The notes beneath the pieces are model-generated. The model worked only from the letters and a program-made list of their open reading frames with translations. It had not been told where the DNA came from and made no database searches. Both the position numbers and the translations under genes were made by a program. Below, in pieces: positions 17,385 through 27,167 of a DNA stretch of 34,328 bases (position 1 is its first letter; every line of letters starts with the position of its first letter). Origin of the DNA: Pseudomonadota bacterium (GTDB taxonomy: Bacteria > Myxococcota > Bradymonadia > UBA4248); NCBI GenBank assembly GCA_017613855.1, contig JAGACY010000196.1, positions 1-34,328 of the forward strand, written 5' to 3'.

Positions 17385-20333
17385 CTAATTAATTTCCTGT
17401 ACGCATTCCTCAATGGTAATCGTATCGGTATTGTTGTTGGTATCACATTCGACGGTTGTACGGCCGCCCATCCCATTATCATTGACCACCATGGTAATTT
17501 TTCCGCTTACCGTGTTCGCCACTTCGCATTCGACGCGACGGCATTCGCCCGAAACGACATTCGAATCCGTATAAGAGGTACATAAGATATGATTATCTGA
17601 CGGCTCACCCAAATAGAATGTGGCAGGCAATTTCGAGCCCACGTCCTTGGTACCGCGATTACAAAGCGTACCGCCAATCTTGATGCGGTTATCCGCGCTC
17701 AAAACGCAGGCATTGGCCTGGTCAAGGCGTCCGGTAATATCAGGAGCAAAACCGGCCGAAACTTTCCCCTGTGCATTCTGACGGTAATTGTTCAGCGTCG
17801 GATCGAGGAAATTCTGTTTCCATTCTGAAGTACGGGGAACGGTGCCGTCATCATTGATATTGGTCACCGAATAGGCATGCTGATTCCAGATAAAGCGCGA
17901 GGATGCCCAGCGATCCAAACGATCACGCAGAATTCTGAAGCCTGGACGTTGAATGCCGCTGGGATGCTTGGCACGACAAACCTTGCCATCCGAAGCGGAT
18001 TCGGGAGAAAGCGGTTTGGCACAGCTATATTCATCCAAAAGCTTACCTTTTGCATCGTATTGCCAGTTGCATTCGTTATCCGAATCACAGCGGCAATAGC
18101 CGGCAACGCATTTACCTGAATAACAATCGGCATTTTCTTTACATTTGACACCATGGTGATTGGGATCAATCTTCGGACAGCTTGGCGCTATTGCATCGGA
18201 ACCAATGAGAATTTCAGCACTCATATCGTGATCGACATCGACAATCGTAGGATTTTCGTATGCCGTATTCGATGTACGATAGCTCGAAAAGAGGACTTCA
18301 CCCGTCTTGCCATCATAAACACGGGTAAAGCACTCATCACCATAGACAACCTCTGTACGGCCATCGCTGTCAAAATCGAAGGTGACCGAGCCCGTTACAC
18401 CCGAAGACTCATCCTGTGAAACGCTCGTCCATAAGATATACTTTCCGGAACAACCAGGCGTGGATGCAGATTTACACCTGGGATCGAGCACGGTATAACT
18501 ATTATTACCGGCAACCCCAATTTCGGGCATACCATCACCATCAAAATCACCGATATTGGCTGGACCTCCTGATGAAGCCCAATCACTTTGCGTTATTGTG
18601 GCATTCATGATGGTCATACCATCGATGGTGATGAGCTTAATAGCGCCTTCTCCATTGACAAAGACGATTTCGGCAATGCCGTCTTTTTGAGTAAAATCAA
18701 ACTCACTCTGGGATTTTTTCGTTCCAAAATCAGCAAATGCATATTGAGGACCAAACCCTCCACCGAGCTGATAACTATTTTTCTTCGATTTCCAGGTTTT
18801 GGCTTTGCTGTCCCAAACCCAAAGCGAATCCGCAACAAGTTCAATTTTTCCGTCGTTATCGACATCACCCAGGGTGGGAATTTCCACATAAGAATCTATA
18901 CTTGAAGTATTCAACAGCTTACCGGTTCTGCCATCAAATACTTTTGCACCCGAAATGATTTCAGGATAACCATCATCATCCAAATCATGAATGCTGGGGC
19001 CACCCCATCCGATAAAAACTTCCTCTGATTTGTTTCTCCAATATTTTTTATATTTACCTTTCGCATCATCCCAATGCCAGGCAGACAATCGCTCAGATCC
19101 GGAAACGATCTCTATTTTTCCGTCATTGTCCAGATCGGCCACAGCAAGGCTGGCACAAGCTTCTGCATCCTCTGTCACAATACTTTGCAGCAGCTTACAA
19201 TTCTCACCATTAAAGATTCGAATGACAGGCGGATCAAACGTTGTGACCACAACTTCGGATGCGCCGTTCGAGTCAAAGGGCAGATCTGCCACCATGATGG
19301 TTGACATAACCTGATTCGACTCCGGTTCGACACCATCCGAGGGATTACCGAGCCATTCGCACTGTATGGAGGCCTCAAAAAGACCGGGCACAAGTTGATA
19401 TTTACATTGGGGATCGTAGGTACCGCCAGGGCCTTCGCCATAGGGGAAACATACATTTTTAGTGTCACAGGAATCCATCACGCAGCAATAGCTGTCGGCA
19501 TTACAATCCGTATTGGTCTGGCATTCACCATAGTTTTTGAGGCATTCCCCGCCCTGGCATACAAGTCCCTCTGCACAAAAAGAGTTCACATTGTCGCATT
19601 GTCCACCGATGTCGGATGTCGCCCGGCATAAGCCATCGATACAAGAGAATGGGCTTTGACACACATCAGACTCTGAACAGGCTGCCCCTTCGCCCACTGC
19701 GACGACACAGATTCCATTGACACAGGCTGTCCCCGCAACACAAGCGTCCACCAGATTCCCTGCACAGGATTCTCCTTTTTGAGGGAACGGAACACAAATT
19801 GAATCGTCATTACAAATGAGTGACGATTCATCACACATCTCCTCTGTGACAAAATCATTGCAGGATTCGCCTGCCTGACGCCACTGCAGACAAATACCAT
19901 TGTCACATCGCGATCCCGTTGCACACGGTACAGAATCGTCGCAACTATCCCCGACTTTTATCGGCTCGACACAGGCACCGTCGAAACATACTTTCCCATC
20001 CTCACAGCCAGCTGCTTCGCAGTTTTTGGGATCGATAGGATCCACGGGATCATGAGGATCATCGCCATCGGAAGTCTTCTTTTTGCAAATGCCATCGACG
20101 CACTCTGTACCACTGGCACAGGGAACATCCTCGAGACATGCTTTGCCTGCTTTAACGGGCTTGATGCACTTGGACTCGTGACAATACTTACCTTTTGCAC
20201 AGTCTTCAGTACTTTGACATGAATTGCTTTCGACGCCTTCTCCGACGATCGTGAGCTGCGACTCATCCGAACAAGCATAGAGACAACAAACCGAAAACAT
20301 GCAAATAAAAACCACTAAACGACTATTTCTCAT
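17385..20333 (-). CDS. FG-GAP propeller lipoprotein, paralogue 1, 982 aa
   Basis: Surface or envelope lipoprotein, possibly adhesive or binding; ligand unknown. Start at 20333 with AGAGG seven bases upstream; lipobox LYAC, Cys21. Residues 39-295 hold Cys modules of EB/Dickkopf-like spacing (CAKGKYCHESKC, CASGTECVDGIC). Residues 345-715 carry seven or eight FG-GAP/VCBS-type repeats with Asp-rich calcium loops (DLDNDGKIEI, DLDDDGYPEI, DVDNDGKIEL, DFDGDGMPEI, DFDSDGRTEV), as in integrin-alpha-like beta-propellers. A Cys-rich insert (719-786), a block with WNQHAY and NNYRQNAQG (796-865) and a CARDB-like beta domain ending in DTNNNTDTITI (870-977) follow. The block pattern is one I associate with Myxococcota exported proteins. 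It forms a 3,203-bp tandem repeat with the gene at 20588-23536. Confidence 0.9.
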   Translation of the reverse strand: MRNSRLVVFICMFSVCCLYACSDESQLTIVGEGVESNSCQSTEDCAKGKYCHESKCIKPVKAGKACLEDVPCASGTECVDGICKKKTSDGDDPHDPVDPIDPKNCEAAGCEDGKVCFDGACVEPIKVGDSCDDSVPCATGSRCDNGICLQWRQAGESCNDFVTEEMCDESSLICNDDSICVPFPQKGESCAGNLVDACVAGTACVNGICVVAVGEGAACSESDVCQSPFSCIDGLCRATSDIGGQCDNVNSFCAEGLVCQGGECLKNYGECQTNTDCNADSYCCVMDSCDTKNVCFPYGEGPGGTYDPQCKYQLVPGLFEASIQCEWLGNPSDGVEPESNQVMSTIMVADLPFDSNGASEVVVTTFDPPVIRIFNGENCKLLQSIVTEDAEACASLAVADLDNDGKIEIVSGSERLSAWHWDDAKGKYKKYWRNKSEEVFIGWGGPSIHDLDDDGYPEIISGAKVFDGRTGKLLNTSSIDSYVEIPTLGDVDNDGKIELVADSLWVWDSKAKTWKSKKNSYQLGGGFGPQYAFADFGTKKSQSEFDFTQKDGIAEIVFVNGEGAIKLITIDGMTIMNATITQSDWASSGGPANIGDFDGDGMPEIGVAGNNSYTVLDPRCKSASTPGCSGKYILWTSVSQDESSGVTGSVTFDFDSDGRTEVVYGDECFTRVYDGKTGEVLFSSYRTSNTAYENPTIVDVDHDMSAEILIGSDAIAPSCPKIDPNHHGVKCKENADCYSGKCVAGYCRCDSDNECNWQYDAKGKLLDEYSCAKPLSPESASDGKVCRAKHPSGIQRPGFRILRDRLDRWASSRFIWNQHAYSVTNINDDGTVPRTSEWKQNFLDPTLNNYRQNAQGKVSAGFAPDITGRLDQANACVLSADNRIKIGGTLCNRGTKDVGSKLPATFYLGEPSDNHILCTSYTDSNVVSGECRRVECEVANTVSGKITMVVNDNGMGGRTTVECDTNNNTDTITIEECVQEIN

Positions 20334-20436
20334 CAGTTACCTCTTCAATGGGCTTAAGAGATGCGTCAGAATAAGATTAGGAACGATATAAAAAACTGGC
20401 AAAGACAATGTATCCAAACACACGTTCCCGCTCATC

Positions 20437-20465
20437 ATTTTACCATCTGTAAAATGATTCATCCA
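20437..20465 (-). promoter_or_regulatory. Putative promoter of FG-GAP paralogue 1
   Basis: Minus strand TGGATG (20460-20465), 17-base spacer, TAAAAT (20437-20442). The block is conserved upstream of paralogue 2 with TAGAAT, while sequence downstream in the leader has diverged. Confidence 0.55.
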
Positions 20466-20500
20466 TATCGACGGTACAAATATTTGATAAATACACAAAA

Positions 20501-20573
20501 GGCGCCAGCGTATTGGCGCACGCCAATAGCCGGCGCCAGACCGCAGCGTATGGGCCGGAGGCCCATAGCGCGG
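20501..20573 (-). repeat. Two-hairpin 3' element, copy 2
   Basis: Lies 14 bp past the stop of the gene at 20588. Hairpin 20501-20537 has GGCGCC/GGCGCC outside and TATTGGCG/CGCCAATA inside. Hairpin 20541-20573 has TATGGGCC/GGCCCATA inside and CCGC/GCGG outside. Both keep the single unpaired base. On the minus strand the first stem is followed by TTTTGTG, a weak T-tract. Confidence 0.75.
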
Positions 20574-20587
20574 CACACAATCCTATA

Positions 20588-23536
20588 TTAATTAATTTCC
20601 TGAACACATTCCTGAATCGTGATCGTATCGGTATTATTGTTGGTGTCGCATTCGACAGTCGTACGTCCGCCCATGCCGTTATCATTGACCACCATCGTAA
20701 TCATACCGCTCACCTGGTTCGAAACTTCGCATTCGACGCGTCGGCATTCACCCGAAACGACATTCGAATCCGTGTACGATGTACATAAAATGTTATTATC
20801 TGCGGGATTGCCCAAATAGAACGTAGCCGGCAATTTTGAACCGACATCCTTGGTGCCGCGATTACAGAGTGTACCACCGATTTTAATACGATTATCAGCA
20901 CTCAGAACACAGGCATTGGCCTCATCGAGTCGACCGGTAATATCGGGGGCATAGCCTGCCGCAAGTTTGCCCTGTGCATTCTGACGATAATTGTTCAGCG
21001 TCGGATCAAGGAAATTCTGTTTCCATTGTGAAGTACGGGGAACGGTACCATCATCATTAATATTGGTGACTGAATAGGCATGCTGGTTCCAAATAAAGCG
21101 AGAGGATGCCCAGCGATCCAAACGATCACGCATAATTCGGAAGCCTGGGCGTTTTATGCCACTGGGATGCTTGGCTCGACATACATAACCATCAGAAGCA
21201 GACTGGGGTGCAAGCGGCGTCGTACAGCTATATTCATCCAGAAGGACGCCTTTGGAATCGTACTGCCAGTTGCATTCATTATCTGAATTGCATCGGCAAT
21301 AGCCGGCCACACATTTTCCCGAGTAGCAATCGGCATTTTCCTTGCATTTGACGCCATGGTGATTGGGATCAACCAACGGACAGCCCGGAGCTATCGAGTC
21401 GGAACCCATGATGATTTCAGCGCTCATATCATGATCGACATCGACCACGGTCGGGCTTTCGTATGCTGTATTGGATGTACGATAGCTCGAGAAAAGTACC
21501 TCTCCCGTCTGACCATCATACACGCGGGTAAAGCATTCATCACCATAAACCACTTCCATCCGGCCATCGCTGTCAAAATCGAAGGTAACCGATCCTGTCA
21601 CACCGGAGGAGTTGTCCTGGGAGATACTTTTCCAAAGATAATACTGTCCCTGACAGCCGGGAACCGAAGCAGAAGTGCATTGCGGATCAAAGACGACATA
21701 AGAATCATGGCCGGCGACGCCAATTTCAGGCATTCCATCTCCATCGAAATCACCAATATTCGGAGGCCCGCCTGCCGACCACATACTGGAATCCGGCATT
21801 GTTGCCTGCATTAAAATCTTTCCCTGAAGCGTCGTCAGTGAAACGCCACCGCTGCCATTGACGCTCACGACTTCAGCAATGCCATCTTTTTGTGCGAAAT
21901 TAAAGCTGCCATCGGCATTTGGCGTACCAAAATCGGCATAAGCCGTATGAGACATTCCGCCTCCGCCTATCGAAATATCTGATTTTACCTTCCATACATT
22001 GGAATTTTTATCCCATGCCCATATTTTTCCGGATAATAGTTCTACCTGCCCATCGTTATCCACATCGCCAAGTGTGGGTATTTCCGCGCTCGGAACAGAA
22101 CTCGCTGCGTTTAACAGCTTCCCGGTTCTGCCATCAAAGACCTTGGATCCAGAAATAATCTCAGGGAAACCGTCATCATTCAGGTCATGGATACTCGGTC
22201 CTCCCCAACCGTTAGAAACCAGTTCGGATGAGTTAACCCAATACTGTACATACTTGCCGGTAGCATCATCCCAATGCCAGGCTGCCAAATGAGACGAAGC
22301 ACCAACAATCTCAATTTTGCCATCATTGTCCAAATCGGCCAATGCAAGATTTGAAAGTGCTTCTACGTAATTTGTAACAATACTCTGATGTAAAGCACAG
22401 TTTTCTCCATTAAAGATTCGAATGACTTGTGGAGAAAAAGTCACGGCGACCACTTCTGAAGCCCCACCCGAATCGAAGGGCAAATCCGCCACCATAATCG
22501 TCGACATGATCTGGTTTGACTCAGTGGCAACACCATCCGAAGGATTACCGAGCCATTCACATTGAATCGATGCCTCGAATTGTCCCGGAACTAGTTGATA
22601 TTTACATTGGGGATCGTAGGTGCCGCCGGGGCCTTCGCCATAGGGGAAACATACATTTTTGGTGTCGCAGGAATCCATCACACAGCAATAGCTGTCGGCA
22701 TTACAATCCGTATTGGTCTGGCATTCACCATAGTTTTTGAGGCATACCCCGCCCTGGCATACAAGTCCCTCTGAACAGAATGCGTTTACATTGTCGCATT
22801 GTCCACCGATTTCAGATGTCGTTCGGCAAAAGCCACCTATACAAGAAAACGGGCTTTCACACACATCAGCCACCGAACAGGCTGCCCCTTCGCCAACGGT
22901 GACGACACAGATTTCATTGACACAGGCTGTACCCGCAACACAAGCATCCATCAGGTTCCCAGCACAAGAGTCTCCCTTCTGGGGGAATGGAACACAAATC
23001 TGGTTATCGTTGCAGATGAGTGACGATTCATCGCACATCTCCTCTGTAACGTAGTCATTGCAGGGTTCGCCTGCCTGACGCCATTGCAGACAAACATCAT
23101 TGACACATCGGGAACCTGCTTCACATGGTACAGAATCATTACAGCTTCCCCCAACGGTAACCGGATCGATACAATCACCCTCGAAACAAACCTTTCCATC
23201 CTCACAGCCAGTTGTCTCACAAGTTTGTGGCTCGACAGGATCACCGGGAGGCGTAGGTTCTTCAATGCCAGAATCTGTCTTCTTGCAAATGCCCTCAACA
23301 CACTCTGTACCACTGGCACATGGCACATCCTCGAGACAGGCTTTGCCCGCTTTTACGGGGTTTCTGCATTTAGATTCATGGCAATACTTGCCTTTTGCAC
23401 AGTCATCGTTGCTTTCACAAGCGGCGGCGGGGCTCCCGTCCAAATTTGAGATGGATAATTCCGAATCATTCGAACAGGCATAGAGACAACACACCGACAC
23501 CATGCAAACAGAAACTAATAACCGATTGGTTTTCAT
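20588..23536 (-). CDS. FG-GAP propeller lipoprotein, paralogue 2, 982 aa
   Basis: Same length and domain order as the gene at 17385-20333: signal peptide with LYAC (Cys21), Cys modules to about 295, Asp-rich FG-GAP repeats 345-715, Cys insert, WNQHAY block, CARDB-like tail ending in ECVQEIN. Start 23536 (MKTNRL) is chosen because AGAGG lies seven bases upstream and the signal peptide begins there; the open frame runs on to 23677, but that stretch contains the promoter. The propeller blades vary most between paralogues (for example the loops around residues 500-590), while the Cys-module part near 265-310 and the C-terminal third are nearly the same. Own promoter at 23635-23663. Confidence 0.9.
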   Translation of the reverse strand: MKTNRLLVSVCMVSVCCLYACSNDSELSISNLDGSPAAACESNDDCAKGKYCHESKCRNPVKAGKACLEDVPCASGTECVEGICKKTDSGIEEPTPPGDPVEPQTCETTGCEDGKVCFEGDCIDPVTVGGSCNDSVPCEAGSRCVNDVCLQWRQAGEPCNDYVTEEMCDESSLICNDNQICVPFPQKGDSCAGNLMDACVAGTACVNEICVVTVGEGAACSVADVCESPFSCIGGFCRTTSEIGGQCDNVNAFCSEGLVCQGGVCLKNYGECQTNTDCNADSYCCVMDSCDTKNVCFPYGEGPGGTYDPQCKYQLVPGQFEASIQCEWLGNPSDGVATESNQIMSTIMVADLPFDSGGASEVVAVTFSPQVIRIFNGENCALHQSIVTNYVEALSNLALADLDNDGKIEIVGASSHLAAWHWDDATGKYVQYWVNSSELVSNGWGGPSIHDLNDDGFPEIISGSKVFDGRTGKLLNAASSVPSAEIPTLGDVDNDGQVELLSGKIWAWDKNSNVWKVKSDISIGGGGMSHTAYADFGTPNADGSFNFAQKDGIAEVVSVNGSGGVSLTTLQGKILMQATMPDSSMWSAGGPPNIGDFDGDGMPEIGVAGHDSYVVFDPQCTSASVPGCQGQYYLWKSISQDNSSGVTGSVTFDFDSDGRMEVVYGDECFTRVYDGQTGEVLFSSYRTSNTAYESPTVVDVDHDMSAEIIMGSDSIAPGCPLVDPNHHGVKCKENADCYSGKCVAGYCRCNSDNECNWQYDSKGVLLDEYSCTTPLAPQSASDGYVCRAKHPSGIKRPGFRIMRDRLDRWASSRFIWNQHAYSVTNINDDGTVPRTSQWKQNFLDPTLNNYRQNAQGKLAAGYAPDITGRLDEANACVLSADNRIKIGGTLCNRGTKDVGSKLPATFYLGNPADNNILCTSYTDSNVVSGECRRVECEVSNQVSGMITMVVNDNGMGGRTTVECDTNNNTDTITIQECVQEIN

Positions 23537-23634
23537 CTGATACCTCTTTCTTTGGACATAAGAGACAATTCTGATTAACGCCGGGAAACCAACACACAAA
23601 GGCCGTGGGAAACCAAGCATATACTCCCAGCAAT

Positions 23635-23663
23635 ATTCTACCATCTGCAAACGGATACATCCA
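23635..23663 (-). promoter_or_regulatory. Putative promoter of FG-GAP paralogue 2
   Basis: Minus strand TGGATG (23658-23663), 17-base spacer, TAGAAT (23635-23640). It matches the promoter block of paralogue 1 and predicts a leader of about 90 bases. Confidence 0.55.
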
Positions 23664-23692
23664 TATCGGCAGAACATTTATTTGATCAATAT

Positions 23693-23766
23693 AAAAAAAG
23701 CGTCAGCGTATTGGCAAAGCCAATAGCTGACGCCAGGCCGAAGCGTATGGGCTTACAGCCCATAGC
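23693..23766 (-). terminator. Two-hairpin 3' element, copy 3, with T-tract
   Basis: Lies 18 bp past the stop of the gene at 23785. On the minus strand the first stem-loop (23743-23766) is TATGGGCT/AGCCCATA flanked by GC/GC. The second (23700-23733) has GCGTCAGC/GCTGACGC outside and TATTGGC/GCCAATA inside, an unpaired C on the 3' arm, and then seven T. This copy is a full intrinsic terminator. Stem changes relative to copy 2 (C-G to T-A pairs) preserve pairing. Confidence 0.85.
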
Positions 23767-23784
23767 GAGTCATATTAAAATCAC

Positions 23785-26730
23785 TTAATTAATTTCCTGA
23801 ACACACTCGTGAATCGTAATCGTATCGGTATTGTTGTTGGTATCACACTCAACGGTCGTACGGCCCCCCATCCCGTTGTCATTGACCACCATCGTAATCT
23901 TGCCGGTCACCTGGTTAGAGACTTCACATTCGACACGGCGGCATTCTCCCGAAACGACATTCGAATCCGTATAGGATGTACAGAGAATATTATTATCTGC
24001 GGGATCGCCCAAATAGAAAGTGGCCGGAAGTTTCGAGCCTACATCCTTGATGCCGCGATTGCAAAGGGTACCACCAATTTTAATGCGATTATCCGCACTC
24101 AGAACGCATGCATTGGCCTGATCGAGACGGCCGGTAATATCGGGCGCATAGCCTGCCGCAATTTTACCCTGTGCATTCTGGCGGTAATTGTTCAGTGTCG
24201 GATCGAGGAAGTTCTGTTTCCATTCCGAAGTGCGAGGTACGGTGCCATTCTCATTGACATTGGTCACCGAATAGGCATGCTGGTTCCAGATATTTCTCGA
24301 AGATGCCCAGCGATCCAGGCGATCGCGAAGGATTCTGAATCCCGGACGTTTGATGCCTTTGGGGTGTTTGGTACGGCAGACCTTACCATCCGCTATGGAT
24401 TGGGGGGCAAGTGGATCTGTGCAGCTATATTCATCCAAAAGGATACCTTTCGCATCGTACTGCCAGTTGCACTGATTATCCGAATTGCAGCGACAATACC
24501 CCGCAACGCAATTTCCTGAAAAACAATCGGCATTTTCCTGACATTTGACACCATGATGATTGGGATCAACCAAGGGACAATCCGGCGCAATCGAATCGGA
24601 TCCCATGATAATTTCAGCGCTCATATCATGATCGACATCGACAATCGTCGGATTTTCGTATGCCGTATTTGAAGTCCGATAACTTGAAAAGAGAACTTCT
24701 CCCGTTCGGCCATCGTAAATACGCGTAAAGCACTCATCACCATAGACGACTTCCATACGGCCATCACTGTCAAAATCAAAAGTGACAGAACCAGTCCGAC
24801 CAGATGATTTATCCTGAGCAACACTTGTCCAAAGATAATGCTTACCGGCACACTCAGAGCTTGCAGATGTGCATTGCGGATCAAGAACCGTATATGAATC
24901 ATAACCGGCCACACCGATTTCCGGCATACCATCGCCATCGAAATCACCAATATTGGGTGGCCCGCCAGATGCGGAACTTGGGAGCGTTGCGTCCATCACT
25001 ACCTTGCCATTGACGGTTATCAACTGAACATTAGAACTGCCTTTTACAAATACAATCTCGGCAATTCCGTCTTTTTGGGTAAAATCAAATGATCCATTGG
25101 CATCTTCACGCCCGAAATCAGCAAATGCAAGATGAGGAATTTGGTTGCCTATATCAATTGAATAAGCATATTGGGAAGGAATCCAGGTATTCGCATTGCG
25201 ATCCCAATGCCACAATTTATTAGAAACAAATTCTACCTCACCATCATGATCCAAATCACCAATAATAGGAATACAAGGTGCTGGAAGAGAACTGGAAGTA
25301 TTCATCAGTTTGCCGGTTCGGCCATCAAAAACAGATGCATTGGCAATAATCTCAGGATAACCATCATCATTGATATCATGAACACTAACAGCTCCAACGA
25401 GTGTATTTGCAAAAACAGAATTATTTATCCAATACTGTTTATATTTTTGGCTTGCACTATCCCAATGCCAAGTCTCCATGTGCGTCGTTCCGCTAATAAT
25501 TTCTATCAATCCATCATTATCCAAATCAGCCAGTGCAAGGGTATCAAGTCCCCCGCCATTATCTGATGGCAGAATGGATTGAAGTAGCTGGCAATTTTCA
25601 CCATTAAATACTCGAATAGGAGCCGGACCGGATCCAAATGTCGTGACGACTACCTCCGAAGCGCCGCCTGAATCAAAGGGCAAATCCGCAACCACGATGG
25701 TGGACATAATCTGGTTATCAATAGCCGCAATACCGTCCGAAGGATTGCCCAGCCATTCGCATTGTATCGAAGCCTCAAACTGTCCCGGAATAAGCTTGTA
25801 TTTACACTCCGGATCGTAGGTTCCCCCCGGCCCTTCGCCGTAAGGGAAACACACATTCTTGGTATCGCACGAATCCATCGTGCAGCAATAACTATCGGCA
25901 TTACAATCCGTATTGGTCTGACATTCGCCATAATTTTTTAGGCATTCACCGCCCTGACAAACGAGTCCTGCTGCGCAAAAAGAAGACACATTGTCGCATT
26001 GTCCCCCAATGCCGGAAACCATTCGGCAAAAGCCACCCGCACAGGAGTATGGGCTGCTGCAATGCTCCAAATCCGAGCAGGCTTCCCCTTCGCCAACCAT
26101 AGAGACACAAATATCACCCACACAGGTAGTACCATTTGCACAAGCATCAAACAGTTTCCCGGCACAGGAGTCACCTTTTTGGGGAATCGGAACACAAATC
26201 TGCTCATCATTGCAGACGAGCAATGATTCGTCACACATCTCCTCTGTGACATACTCATTGCATGGCTCGCCCGCCTGGCGCCATTGCATACAGATGTCAT
26301 TCTCACATCTCGCCCCCGTTTCACAGGGTACAGAACCATTGCAGCTTTCACCGGCTTTAACCGGATCGACACAGTTATCTTCGAAGCAAACCTGGCCATC
26401 CTCACAGCCTGTCGTCTGGCAGGTTTTCTGCTCTTCGGGGGGATCCGGCTCTTCCCCCCCCGATTCCTTCTTTTTGCAAATGCCATCGACACATTCGGTA
26501 CCATTCGCACAAGGGCCATCCTCGAGACAAGCTTTACCCGCTTTAATGGGACTTATGCATTTCGATTCGTGACAATACTTGCCTTTTGCACAATCATCCG
26601 TTTTTTCACAGGCCGACTTTTGCCCGTCTTCTGCCACAGTAACGGTACTTCCTGAATCATCCGAACACGCATAGAGGCTGCATGCAGATAGCATGCATAC
26701 AAGGAGTGATAATCTTTTTTTATTATTCAC
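23785..26730 (-). CDS. FG-GAP propeller lipoprotein, paralogue 3, 981 aa
   Basis: Same architecture as paralogues 1 and 2: lipobox LYAC, Cys modules, seven or eight FG-GAP-type repeats, Cys insert, WNQHAY block and CARDB-like tail ending in ECVQEIN. The start is taken as GTG at 26730, nine bases after GGAGG, giving a signal peptide beginning NNKKRLS. An ATG further upstream (26769) would put 13 extra residues before the signal peptide and lies before the GGAGG. It overlaps the stop of the small lipoprotein gene by 8 bp, which suggests coupled translation. It is more divergent in DNA than the other two and lacks their promoter block. Confidence 0.88.
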   Translation of the reverse strand: MNNKKRLSLLVCMLSACSLYACSDDSGSTVTVAEDGQKSACEKTDDCAKGKYCHESKCISPIKAGKACLEDGPCANGTECVDGICKKKESGGEEPDPPEEQKTCQTTGCEDGQVCFEDNCVDPVKAGESCNGSVPCETGARCENDICMQWRQAGEPCNEYVTEEMCDESLLVCNDEQICVPIPQKGDSCAGKLFDACANGTTCVGDICVSMVGEGEACSDLEHCSSPYSCAGGFCRMVSGIGGQCDNVSSFCAAGLVCQGGECLKNYGECQTNTDCNADSYCCTMDSCDTKNVCFPYGEGPGGTYDPECKYKLIPGQFEASIQCEWLGNPSDGIAAIDNQIMSTIVVADLPFDSGGASEVVVTTFGSGPAPIRVFNGENCQLLQSILPSDNGGGLDTLALADLDNDGLIEIISGTTHMETWHWDSASQKYKQYWINNSVFANTLVGAVSVHDINDDGYPEIIANASVFDGRTGKLMNTSSSLPAPCIPIIGDLDHDGEVEFVSNKLWHWDRNANTWIPSQYAYSIDIGNQIPHLAFADFGREDANGSFDFTQKDGIAEIVFVKGSSNVQLITVNGKVVMDATLPSSASGGPPNIGDFDGDGMPEIGVAGYDSYTVLDPQCTSASSECAGKHYLWTSVAQDKSSGRTGSVTFDFDSDGRMEVVYGDECFTRIYDGRTGEVLFSSYRTSNTAYENPTIVDVDHDMSAEIIMGSDSIAPDCPLVDPNHHGVKCQENADCFSGNCVAGYCRCNSDNQCNWQYDAKGILLDEYSCTDPLAPQSIADGKVCRTKHPKGIKRPGFRILRDRLDRWASSRNIWNQHAYSVTNVNENGTVPRTSEWKQNFLDPTLNNYRQNAQGKIAAGYAPDITGRLDQANACVLSADNRIKIGGTLCNRGIKDVGSKLPATFYLGDPADNNILCTSYTDSNVVSGECRRVECEVSNQVTGKITMVVNDNGMGGRTTVECDTNNNTDTITIHECVQEIN

Positions 26731-26953
26731 CAGTATTGACCTCCTCAACTTGTTTAAGCGCCGCATCATTCTGAGCCTTCACTTTGGCGGCTGCATCATT
26801 GACGGCAGCCTCAGCCTGCTTGGCCTGTTCGGAATTCTTTGCTGCATTCAGTAAAAACGGATCGCCCTCCGGTTGTTTGGGTTTGCTGTTGCAGGCAGCC
26901 AAAGATAAAAGAGAAATGACAACCAATGTTCCAATCAATGTTTTTAATTTCAT
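26723..26953 (-). CDS. Small helical lipoprotein, 76 aa
   Basis: MKLKT start with GAGGG six bases upstream; lipobox LAAC, Cys21. The mature part is about 56 residues: a short Lys/Pro stretch, then a predicted helix rich in Ala, Gln, Glu and Lys (residues about 35-72), ending VEEVNTGE. It has the size of Lpp-type lipoproteins but lacks the C-terminal Lys used for peptidoglycan linkage, and no family is recognised. Its last codons overlap the GTG start of FG-GAP paralogue 3, so the two are probably an operon and may interact. Confidence 0.82.
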   Translation of the reverse strand: MKLKTLIGTLVVISLLSLAACNSKPKQPEGDPFLLNAAKNSEQAKQAEAAVNDAAAKVKAQNDAALKQVEEVNTGE

Positions 26954-27132
26954 GTGATACCCTCTGTTATTGTTCATACACCACGAAGGTGAACTTATTC
27001 GGCTGTGTACAATCAGCCCTTCCAACAAACCACGTTTCCATCCGTGAATTACGCCCTGCAGACTCACCCACGGATATAAATTACGAATGTAACGCCCCCC
27101 ACCGGGGCTAAACGATTCTTTAGAATGCTATA

Positions 27133-27167
27133 ATTATCAATTATCAATTATCAATTGTTAATTATCA
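27133..27167. repeat. Array of five AT-rich heptamers ending in a stop codon
   Basis: Five period-7 units on the plus strand: ATTATCA three times, ATTGTTA, ATTATCA. The last TCA is the stop codon (TGA on the minus strand) of the phosphoesterase gene. A second array with the same ATTGTTA unit abuts the gspE stop at 32535. Confidence 0.85.

Noticed and set aside
23537..23677. N-terminal extension of FG-GAP paralogue 2
   Set aside because: The extension covers the promoter block shared with paralogue 1 and precedes the signal peptide.
27133..27167. Possible CRISPR or iteron array
   Set aside because: The units are only 7 bp with no spacers, and no cas, rep or origin-type gene is nearby.
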